Of a DNA stretch of 64,000 bases, positions 50,801 through 60,019 are shown one piece after another (the stretch's first letter is position 1; each line of letters opens with the position of its first letter). The DNA is from Spirometra erinaceieuropaei (lineage: Eukaryota; Platyhelminthes; Cestoda; Diphyllobothriidea; Diphyllobothriidae): NCBI GenBank assembly GCA_902702965.1, contig CACRXP010000394.1, forward strand, positions 304,309-368,308. The letters are read 5' to 3'. Below the pieces are notes generated by a model. The model was not told the origin of the DNA and made no database searches. It saw only the letters and a list, made by a program, of their open reading frames with translations. A program made the position numbers and the translations under genes.

Positions 50801-53800
50801 GCCGGTTTCCAGAAATGGTGATTTACTGTTCAAGTTTAAAGGATACTCCGCGCGGTAACCCTCCTAAACATTTGCGATGTGTGGCCGATCTAGTGGGAAC
50901 TTAATGAGACTGGTCACCCAAATATTTTCATAAGCCTATTGCTGGCATAGCAGATGAAACGTTCCACAAACAGTTCCGGAAGTTGAAGAGTTTATGGGAG
51001 CACAGCGTTGGTGGTGAAGATGTTGATTTTTAAGCAGAAAATGCTGAACGGTGAGATTTCCACAAACATCCGGCCGAAATGCCACTAAGTGTCGCAAAAT
51101 TCGGTCCAAATACCAGCTTTCGCCCCGATGACTATTCCCGGCTTGCGGGTTAATTTCTGACGAAATCAGAACATTGTCATAGAAAAACTGCAGTATTAAT
51201 ATGCCAGAGACCACATGGGGAGCGCTGAGTAACCCACTGATGAGCTAAGTCCCTAACAGTGACACCCACGAGACAATGGAAACATCGGCGAGGGACACGT
51301 CTGGGTTTTAAGCAGTACATACTGAACTACTTACTAGGCGACATTTGCACTTCCAGTCGTAAAATAATCCCTAACATCGATCGCGCTAAACGTTCGGGAA
51401 AGTAATAGATACATAAACAACGAAACGAGTCGACAACAACTTCAGGGTACCTGATGGCGTTTTCGTCGATCCTTGTCACGAACTGGATGGTGCAGAGTTC
51501 GCAGCCAGATATTCCCCAGGGTGATCCGGCAAAAGGCGTCTGCGCGGAATTCAGGCTGTCTGATGATCCGTTCAAACTTTTTCTGCGCCTGGTCAACCTC
51601 ATTTTTACTCAGATGTAAAAGGCCGAAAAGCGTCCAGGCGTCGGGATTGTCCTGTCCGAAGTGCAGAGGAAATGAAAGTCAGACACGGAAAGGCCCGCGG
51701 ACAAAAAAATCATATCGTACAGGGGCAGGTGCTGGAGGAGCCCACCAAAAAGGACAGGGTGTGCAGCAGATTCATAGTAAAGCAATAGTTCTGAAGACAT
51801 GAATGATCTGCCTCAGTAGAAGTTGACTACGAGAGCAACCATCACTGAGAGCTGGGAGCGCAGGTCCAAACGTCCCTGTCCATAATCCGCTGTAGACTAG
51901 ATAGGCTTTCATTGCGTCCTTGTGGGAGACCTAGGTTAGCTTCTGCGTTCTACTACACATAGTTTAACGACAATGAAATAACAAATAGGGACCCGGCAAT
52001 GCCGACGAATTTGCTGTACTACAGGGCCACCGCAGTCAGATATTAATTAGAAGCCGCAGCGACAGACAGTTCATCGGCAAAGGTCAGCCAAACAGCCAAT
52101 CGGGAACTAATTTCAGGGATTATCGGCCAATTACTATGCAGAGGAATGGAGAGTATAACACGTAGAAAGGTCTACTGATCGACTAAAGGCAAACACAAAC
52201 TGAATCCTTGAATGCGATCACGACACGACACCAAATGCGACCAAAGTGTCTGTCGACTGAAAATCATTGGCACCATAAGAACGTCAGCGTTCATGAAAGC
52301 CTTACTGGAAAGAAACTTCAGTACTAAATAAAAACGGGCTATTGAGACAGTGGCTACGATGCCCCTAAGAGGAAAAGGGATGATGGGCAGAGTAAGAGAT
52401 TCGAAACAAAAAAAATCGTGACCCGGCAGACGAGCCAAACTACCGACAAAGTGTCTGACTAAGAAAAGTGGACAGAATTGAAACCCACAGGATTGATATC
52501 AAGGACCTCTTTGAACCAGACTGACGCGTCTCTCAACTGTCCTCGATCTCGAGCGATGCAACCGAGGCGGAGGTAACCTGAAAATGACAAGAGAAAACAC
52601 CTTAAACGGGTATTTGTAGGAAAACTTAATTTTTGCTGATATAGAACTCGTCTGGCAAGATAAACTACTTCATTTTGACGCAAAACACACTTTGGTAAAA
52701 AGAGGAGATGCCGTTTTTTGTACTTAATGCTTTACCGCGATCCGCACGAGTCTTTGAGTTCAAAGTCATCTGGGTGACCAAAAATCATTACGTGTGGACG
52801 CCTAATGCGCTTATCTACAAGAGGTGACGTCAGATCTACCCCACGTCAAAACATAAAGACTAAGGTGAGTCGGGAATTCTGAGTCATGGGAATAGACCAG
52901 CGAGCCATTCTGAGATTCCATCAAAAAGACCAATAAGGCCAATCGGAGAGTTTGTCGAGCTACCAATTGGGTAAGCCAGATGTGCAGTAAGTAAACGAAA
53001 CATATGCCTCAGGACAACGGCGTCCGCTGTTAGCCCAGCTACTGGCTACGCGACACACCCACAGGTGAATAAGGCGGATTTTTAGAGGTTGACTGCGATT
53101 GAAGCAAACTTGCGCCTAGCGTGTAGTCGCGAGCCGGCATTTACAGTTCTAAGGAGGTGGGGATGGTCGACTTCTGGCAGGTGGACCACCTCGTAAGACA
53201 CTGCAGGGTCTAACGACGACACAGACATGGCAGTCATGTGCCGACGTTAAATGAACCCTTGCTAATGCCGCTCTGTGGGATTAACATTCATGTGAAGAAA
53301 GAGTTGGGGACTAGGAAGCCCACATAGTATGAAACTAGTAAAACTCAACAAGGAGCAAATGCACTGATTCAGGCAAATGCTGCGTGTGCACACGCACGTA
53401 GGATCTTGTACTTACAGTCTACGTAGGTAGGATGCTGTAAGAGAATTGACTTGTAGACGGCCTCCGCCAGGTCGGGCCTGTTCATGGCCTCCTGCAGTCG
53501 GGCCTGGTTGTAGCGCACAGTCACACTGATATCCTGGTAGTAGTCCTCCGACCCGCCACCCACTGGACGACCCGAAGCAGTGCGGCGATGAAGCTCCGCC
53601 GTGGCCTGTATTGCCAGTAGGCCCATCAGGGGTGCCGGGTTTGGCGGTTGAGCGGCAGCAGGTAGGGCATCACCGTTGCCAGCTGCAACTGCTTCCTGCT
53701 TCTGCTCCTCGCAAATACGGTCGTAGGCTCGGGTGAAGAATGTCTGAGACGGGCAAAGAGTAGGAGGGTCACTATAACCGCTGTCCCAACTGCCAACACC

Positions 53801-56800
53801 ACTATAATCTTTATTCCTCTCCATTATCCTTTATCTCCCTCATGTCTAGTACTGTCACAGCCTTCATTCCCGCACTCCTCATTATCAGTATTACCACCGT
53901 GGTTACGACCATCACCAACGCCGATATCAGGACTGACATGCAACAACAGTCAGCAATATTGAGATTGTCAAATTAGAAGCATTTTTTCCCCGGTATGAAT
54001 TGAAAACAAGCATGTACAGCAGAATTTATTGGGGCCAACAAATTTCGTGACGGCTTTTCAACTGCAATTGGCGACCAGGGCCGCTGAGCATTTGCCTAAT
54101 TGGCTTTTCAAACAGGAAAATAGAACCCTCCGTTCGTCTATAACGAAACACCTGTTAGATAGCGGTCATGTTGTCGACCCTAAGGCATCCTTTCGAGTAC
54201 TTGTCCGAGCACGTACAACTCGAACCTTGCGTTATTTGGAAGCAGCCTACATACGGAGGGAGAAACTAGACCTGTGCAAACAGTTAGATCATGTGATCAA
54301 TCTGCAATTGCCCTGGTAATCTCACGCCTCTATTTTCCTCTGACTGTGATTTGTTGTTAACATTTCGTCTTCCTTTTTTCCTTTTTGATGCTTATGTGGA
54401 CGTCTTAGCTGATTATTGATTATTTTGAACTTTGACCTTGCTCCTATGCCCTGCCATTCTGTACAAATTCATACTGCTGTGCGCGTTCATTCGTTACCTA
54501 TGTTATGCAGAGACGGGTTGCAGTTGAAAAGCCGTCACGAAATTTGTTGGCCCCAATAAATTCTGCTGTACATGCTTGTTTTCAATTGTCAAATTAGTCG
54601 ACAGTTCGACCACCGTTGTCGACGATGTCCACTGTGTGCTTCACAGCAGGGCGAGAGCAGGCACGGTGGCTTGTGCATGAAGTAGTTTATAGTGGTAGTA
54701 TACTTGCGCAGCATCTACCGCACTAACCTCCTCCCCCACCTCAGCTTGGTGTCAAGACGTAGTCAAGAAGGCCGGAGAGGGCGCAGGTGGCTGGCACGGC
54801 CGAACCCGCACATAGGCGCACCACTACACCTCCCAGTCCACAACAAGCACTTGACCATGAGTTTAACCAACAACAACAATGTGTGTGGAGGGGGGACGGC
54901 AGGGATCCCAATTGGCGCGACGTGAGTCGGCAACTAAGCCTACCACCACACCCCGAATGTTGGCCTTCGTTCTCGGCGCGCATTCGCGATAACGCCTGTC
55001 CGTGCTGGTCCAGCGCATCTATCGCGTGGCCCGTTCTAGGGGCAATCATCGTGGTCACTACCAATGCCGACAACAACAAAAACAACAGCCACTGCCTGCG
55101 GCATGCTGATTGGCACGATTATTGGCAGCGAACAACCGCGCATTCCGCGGGTCTTTACCCAGTGAGGAAGAACCCACAGAAACTGCAGTGTTCACAGTCC
55201 CCGTGAAAGGGGAACAATGAGTGGAGCGTTTGGTGTGAAAGTCGGGAAACTTGCTTTCTGGCATGCTGTCCCCTACTACCGCACCGTCTGGCATAATTCC
55301 AATCCCCGAATGGTTGTGGCTGTTTGGGCATACTTAGGGTTCCAACAACACAACTAAAATTTCTCGTTAAACAACCACACTCGCCCATCAGAAACAACAA
55401 CAACAACAACAACCTGCGGCACTCAGATAACTCCCCATATCACGGTGTCTTTGGAGTCCACCATCCTACCTACTCCACACTTTGTCCTTGCATGCATGAG
55501 ATAAGAAGAATACACAGGACCATAAAGAAGTCTCCTGAGAGACGACTAACCGACGATTTTTCATACTCGCCCTTCATAAAATAGAGTACGCCAATGTTGT
55601 TAAGAATCTCAGGTGACACTTCCAATTGAATATTCTCCAGGATATTGAGGGCGTTCAGGTAGGCATTCAGAGCGCCGGGAATGTCGTTTTCGAGAAGTGT
55701 GGCGTACTCTATCCACGCCTCCACATCATCGGGTTGGCTTTCTGTAACCTGTAAAAAAGAACATGGAGTACTCATAAAACAGTTAGAAGAAGACTTTTCG
55801 GTCGATCACAGAGTAAATATGTTTGAGCTTTGGCCTATAAATCAGGTAATAAACCACGCAGCAACAGACGTTACTGCAGGGCTTCAAATCGATTAACACC
55901 TTGACAGACCATTACGGGTTAACACCGAGAAGACTCTATACATGAAAAGAATGTTCGGGGTTGCTTGGTACCGGACAGGTCCTTCATTTGCATTGGTACG
56001 ATTAGACGACAGCAAATCAATACGGCAAAATGACCTACCCATCGCTATATAGAAAATTATGTGGACTGTTGATTCGTGCAAATAACTTTGACGGGTGATA
56101 ATCCAAGTTGCAACCCCCTAGTTCTACAAAATTAAACCTTTCAGTCAAAGGGATGGCGATCGGCTATAAGTATTAGAGTAAACTTAAGGCAGGATAGGTT
56201 TTCCACATTTGTTATCGAAGTCGAGTCAGCAAAAGCACAGATCGGACGAGAGGTATGCCTGGTTGCTCCGGTGAACTGGTGTCGAAAGAACGCGTTTTCT
56301 CAGTAGTTTATTAGTTTAATACAATATTCGCCGTCCTCTGACCGAAAATACTGATGAAGTGGGAAGCGAGGCGGAGGAAAAAAGAGAACGGTATGGGGAA
56401 CGGAGACGGCAGGTTTTTGAGTGGTTGGACATGGTCACAGGTACCCAGGTATTACAGGTGGCCTTACGCCGAATACAGTGGGAAGCCATTGCCGGGTCCT
56501 AACCCTGACGCCCCCAGAATTTGGCACAAGGCCACTTGTAATGGGGAGGGTACCTACTTTCGTATGTCGCCGACTCGAGGTTCTTCATGTTTTTTTCGGT
56601 CAGCCAGGTGGCAGTGTTCGTGATGAAGCCAATTTGCCTTGATGCCTCAATTGGGTCAATGCACATTCATTCCAGTCTACATAAATATCCGGTTTATCTC
56701 GAAAAGACTTGTGAAGGACAACCAGCGAAAGTCGAATTTGTGGGGCAGTTTTGTGTGCGTGCGCATCGGCCTATGTCTGGTCGTATGTGTTGGTTGGGGT

Positions 56801-59800
56801 ATGGTTGGCTGAAGAAAGCTTACATATGTCGACTCTTGTCCCAGCTTCGCCTGTTTTTTTCTGTTTTGCGTGTGAGGAGGCGGACAAAAAGTCCAAAAAA
56901 GGTGATAGCTTCTGTACAGAGTAGGCAACAACGACGAGTGCTCGTCTGCGACGTCAGTTAAACAAACAGGAATTGAAATGACACGAGGACTATTACCAAG
57001 TCAACCAACAAAAGACTGAATAGAGGGAACGAGTGAAATTTTACGGTCTACTGTAAATTACACTTCAGAAGTGCGAGATCAGTGTGTGCTTACATTGGCA
57101 ACACGGCACTCGGGTATCACTTGCATTTTGGGTGTAAAATTTCTAGTGCAATTTTTGGAAGACTTCCTACTAAAGTTCCTCAGTGCCGCAAGATACCAGC
57201 CAAGAATTCCCCTTCTGCATGCCTGTTGGCTGAATAAAGGCAATTTTTTGATACATTCAGGGAGCCGAGCCCTTTCGCACGCGAACACTGGGGTTCTGAT
57301 AATTAGAATGGGCCACAGACGAGCCTATTTAAAGGATGTGTCCGCAACAGATCGAGAGAACCAGTTTTGAGTCAAAAAAACAGACGCCTGAGTGGACAGA
57401 TGTGAGAATTGTGGTCGACAGGCTGGAAAACTAACCTCACCTGTTTGAAAAGTTGCTTGGCTTGAGCTCTTTTGTCCAGTTTGTTCGACTGTGCATACAG
57501 GCTGCCGAGGATCTTCAGGGTCTCGTAATTATTGGGATACGCCTTTAGCACCTTCTCAAAGGCGATGGCTGCCTAATATGTGAGTAGAGTATAACGGAAT
57601 TATCACGCTTGCAAGGTTAACAGCTTGTATACTACTACAAATAAACATTGGTATGCTGTACCGCTTCCAAAATCTTAGATGCTCTAAATGTTATAGGATT
57701 GGAACTGTTAACCCTCCAGCTCCAAAGCAATTGGAGAATAAGGGTGGAAATTGTCAGAACTGACAATTCTTCGGGTGAAACCCCTTAACGGGGGGTCAAT
57801 GACTAAATGATCCAACAAGCACGGTCAATCGCCTGACCTAATCGTATGGCTCATATGCTAATACACCCTGTTTTATAGATAAACGAATATGAATAGCTCA
57901 AAAAACACTTCCGGAAGGTTTTCCTTAAACATGCTGGTGGTTAAACGTCCGAGACAGCACGAAAAGGCGACTAGCACGATCATTTCTGGTTTATATGTGG
58001 TCGGAAAAAAGAACTACCGAATCTCGCAATTGCAACCGCATGTGGATAAAGTGTCCGCCTGTCTGAGAATTCTCTTTTGGCAAGCAATTCAAGGATGAAC
58101 CTGTGCGAATTAGAAACTTGTCCCCCTATGGTCAGCGCCTCAAGGATTGATGAGTAAAAAATTAACACTCTAACACCTCGAAGTGAGGTCTATAGAGGCG
58201 TCGAAAACACCTATACTCTACTTCAGGTGAAGGCAGCATTAAAGGAGAATGTACGCTCACATGTTCGAGGTCGTTACGATGCAGATACATCTGACCGAGA
58301 CCATAAAAGGGCAAGAGGAAAGTTGGCGACGCGAACTGGGTTGCCAGGTAATAATACTGGAAGGCCTTGTCATAGTCACCCTCCATGTGGAAAGCACGGG
58401 CCATTTGGTAGCTACTCTCTGCGCGAATAGCCTCATTTTCGGTTTCATAGAAGGCATGTGAGGCCAGACAGTGCACCTTGGCATACTCCTTCTTGTAGAA
58501 GAAGTGATCGGCCAGATGATTCAGGACCATGGAATTGGTTGGATCCAGATTGTAGGCCCGAGACAGTCTCTGCACTCCCTGTTTGATGGATTCCTAGAAG
58601 AAGCCCGCAGACAAATTATGTCAAATAGAAACCGGAGTGGGTTTGAAATGGTTGGATGATGACGGTGTTGATGCTGAGAGGGTGCCGACGAAGGCAAGAG
58701 AGGCCGGAATGACGATTTCTAGCTTCTTAGTTGTCGTCAGTCGGCCTTGCCCAGAAACAGGTTTGCCGCGCCCTAGACTTCAACCAACATTTTGGGTTGT
58801 TTAACGCTCTACCAATTTGAGTCAAAGGCACGCTGACCTGTTGGTTGCGGTCGCCAATACTGACCATGTCGGAAGTGTGTTCGCCGATCAAATTACGAAA
58901 CCTGCTCATCCCGTTGTGCTTTGGGGTTCAATGTAGACACCTCGTAGATAGTCGCACAATGACTAATGACATATGCGGAAGGAGAGTGCCGACAAATACA
59001 ATGAGCCCCAAGGCACAATCGGATGAGCATGTCTCGTAATCCGATCGGTGAACGTACTCCCGACGTAGGCGATGATGCCAGAAAAACAGTGACAAGACAT
59101 ATAAGACAGAATAATCGCACCTGTGTTTTCTCATTGAGATCAAGGATGGCCAGTCCAACTAAGGCTTTGACACTGTCTGGGTCCAGATCAAGGGCCCTTT
59201 GGAAAGCCATCCGAGCCTTCTCCAAGTTTCCAAGGCGAGCAAAACAGTGCCCGATGCCCAGACGCACGGACGCCGGACAGTTGGGCTGCAGACGAAGGGC
59301 CTTTCGGTAGAAACCGAGAGCGTTGCGATACTCTTGCTTGTTGAAGGCGATGCATGCCTTACCCAGGTAGGCCGGTACACTGGGTGATCCCTGGTTGAGT
59401 ACAAAGTTCAGCTGACTGTCCGCCTGGCTCCAGTTTTCACCCTCATAGATGAAATAGAAGGCACGACCGAGGAGGTGCTTTTGGTCATACATAGCAATTC
59501 TATCGGCTGATGTAAAAAGGGCCGTTGCACGTTCAATTAGTTGATTCCGCTTCTCCTTGTTCTTCTCTCTTCAGTCACAAACGGGAAAAAGTTGAGGTAG
59601 ATTTATAATAAAAACGGCAAGGAATAAGGTAGAATGAGCAACGTCGGGGAGAAAATAGCTTACTTTGAAGCCTTGCGACCGCAGTAGTTGGCCAACATGT
59701 CAAAGAGCTGAACCAGGTCGTTCTCATTATTGGTCTGCAGGTTGGCTACATTTTTACGAGCCTCCTCCAGCACCTTCTCAAAGTCATCAAAAAGCTTTTT

Positions 59801-60019
59801 CTTATAATAAGCGAGAGCAACATTGATCCACACGGGTAAAGGTGCTGTTTCTTGGGTAAGAATGTTGATAACCTCCTCGCCTTCGGGCAGCTGGTCAATG
59901 TCCAACTCAATCACCTCATCTCCTCCACGTAGGGGAATCTCGATTGCATTTGCACTGGGATAGTCAGAGATGTCTGACCGACCGCCTTCGTAGACGCTCG
60001 AAGCCGCAGAAGTCCCTGC
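38829..60019 (-). CDS. CTR9: CTR9, Paf1-complex TPR scaffold, 14 exons (start exon missing)
   Basis: Exons in transcript order: 60019-59664, 59568-59121, 58593-58261, 57572-57441, 55748-55551, 53743-53416, 52577-52489, 51651-51451, 50399-50178, 49092-48976, 48285-48140, 47122-46966, 44483-44334, 39743-38829; 3,792 nt, 1,263 residues plus stop, all GT-AG, phases consistent. CTR9 holds the Paf1 complex together on RNA polymerase II and supports elongation and histone modification. Conserved stretches: [92 protein letters not shown] and [16 protein letters not shown]. Repeated TPR helix pairs fill residues about 60-860, a charged coiled coil about 870-955, then an acidic Ser/Glu/Asp-rich tail with RKKKSRR and KRRRAN-like basic patches. 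Human CTR9 has 1,173 aa. The first exon found opens at an AG acceptor with a stop just upstream in frame, so the ATG must lie in an earlier, unlocated exon. An Ala/Pro/Gly-rich insertion of about 40 residues sits in exon 6. Very likely functional. Confidence 0.95.
39106..39140 (+). repeat. (TTC)n repeat coding for poly-Glu in CTR9
   Basis: About 11 TTC units. On the minus strand they are GAA codons for a Glu run in the acidic CTR9 tail, so the repeat is translated. Confidence 0.9.
40760..41476 (-). mobile_element. RTE-like LINE RT thumb fragment
   Basis: The minus strand reads [12 protein letters not shown], then [25 protein letters not shown], then [33 protein letters not shown], then a frameshifted continuation like [27 protein letters not shown]. 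This is the region just after the palm in RTE-like LINEs whose frame ends in zinc fingers, and may belong to the same family as the 3' ends seen elsewhere in the window. It lies in the last CTR9 intron, sense to CTR9, and is inactive. Confidence 0.7.
42443..42609. other. Assembly gap (167 N)
   Basis: Run of N in the last CTR9 intron. Reading frames spanning it are artefacts. Confidence 1.
42830..43770 (+). mobile_element. Strongly decayed zinc-finger LINE 3' UTR copy (tentative)
   Basis: Blocks like ttttcctcattgcaagcaaac, gcagccatggcttagaa, the pair gcctctatgacactctt and cggcacgcgtagacggggctt, and cctcactgtaaacaagctcac appear in an order recalling 2080-2560 and 37070-37560. Divergence is high; boundaries are guesses. 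Confidence 0.35.
44920..45180 (+). mobile_element. 3' end of RTE-like LINE, second copy
   Basis: Aligns by eye with 17995-18287: ctcagtgttgttac.cccgatccg, ggaggcgtcgaaaaggg, gtcaactaaaa, acctt.ggtattcggt, cgcatgggga and an agtacaagtag end. It lies in the CTR9 intron between exons 12 and 13, antisense to CTR9. Confidence 0.65.
45200..46965. other. CTR9 intron sequence, nothing recognised
   Basis: Remainder of the intron between exons 12 and 13. Short frames near 45825-46620 resemble no family I know. Confidence 0.45.
47123..48139. other. CTR9 intron, nothing recognised
   Basis: Intron between exons 11 and 12. A small GC-rich stretch with gctgccgcc / ggcagcagcgg repeats lies at about 47703-47745. 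Confidence 0.45.
49093..53415. other. CTR9 introns between exons 6 and 10
   Basis: Apart from CTR9 exons at 50178-50399, 51451-51651 and 52489-52577 I see no gene. A stretch near 53020-53080 (gttagcccagcta.tggctac, cacccacaggtg) weakly recalls the RTE LINE 5' UTR at about 14870-14910. Confidence 0.4.
53964..53976. repeat. Left target-site duplication of PLE insertion
   Basis: attgtcaaattag here and again at 54585-54597, bracketing a Penelope-like insertion. Confidence 0.6.
53977..54584 (+). mobile_element. Truncated Penelope-like element with inverted ends
   Basis: Lies in the CTR9 intron between exons 5 and 6, antisense to CTR9. It carries the C-terminal end of a PLE endonuclease (frame to 54319: [52 protein letters not shown], stop), about 200 bp of 3' UTR, and a 70-bp terminal sequence that is also present, inverted, at the left end. 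RT and most of the endonuclease are missing. PLE copies are commonly 5' truncated with rearranged or inverted ends, which fits. Confidence 0.75.
53998..54067 (+). repeat. PLE left inverted repeat (70 bp)
   Basis: Identical over 70 bases to the reverse complement of 54519-54588. Starts aattgaaaacaagcatg, ends cttttcaactgcaa. Confidence 0.9.
54519..54588 (-). repeat. PLE right inverted repeat (70 bp)
   Basis: Perfect inverted partner of 53998-54067. Its last four bases overlap the target duplication. Confidence 0.9.
54585..54597. repeat. Right target-site duplication of PLE insertion
   Basis: Second copy of attgtcaaattag, immediately followed by the start of a zinc-finger LINE terminus. Confidence 0.6.
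54598..55045 (-). mobile_element. Truncated 3' end of zinc-finger LINE family
   Basis: Starts tcgacagttcgaccacc, the reversed LINE terminus, and aligns by eye with 11118-11585 throughout (gtcgacgatgtccac, agtttatagtggtag, ggtgtcaagacgtagtcaag, ggcagggatcccaattgg, ctggtccagcgcatctatcgc). Minus-strand copy abutting the PLE duplication, in a CTR9 intron. Confidence 0.7.
55397..55413 (+). repeat. Short (AAC)n microsatellite
   Basis: Five to six AAC units in a CTR9 intron; related aac-rich sequence also at 55065-55087. Confidence 0.7.
55749..57440. other. CTR9 intron between exons 4 and 5, nothing recognised
   Basis: 1.7 kb. A GC-richer patch at about 56350-56640 reads open in two frames but resembles no family I know. 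Confidence 0.4.
58684..58930 (+). repeat. SINE-like dispersed repeat, nearly full copy
   Basis: gccgacgaaggcaagagaggccggaat-like 5' block, cttagttgtcgtcagtcggc, central ctgttggttgcgg, and 3' block acgaaacctgctcatcccgt then tgtgctttgggg. Same block order as 30085-30350. In the CTR9 intron between exons 2 and 3. Confidence 0.5.
58998..59058 (-). repeat. SINE-like 3' block, inverted copy
   Basis: The reverse complement reads cgttcaccgatcggattacg, agacatgctcatccgattg and tgccttggggctc, matching 58873-58930. The two form an inverted pair with about 70 bp between. Confidence 0.5.

Noticed and set aside
56354..56640. GC-richer patch with two open frames in a CTR9 intron
   Set aside because: No motif recognised in either frame on either strand; left as unclassified.
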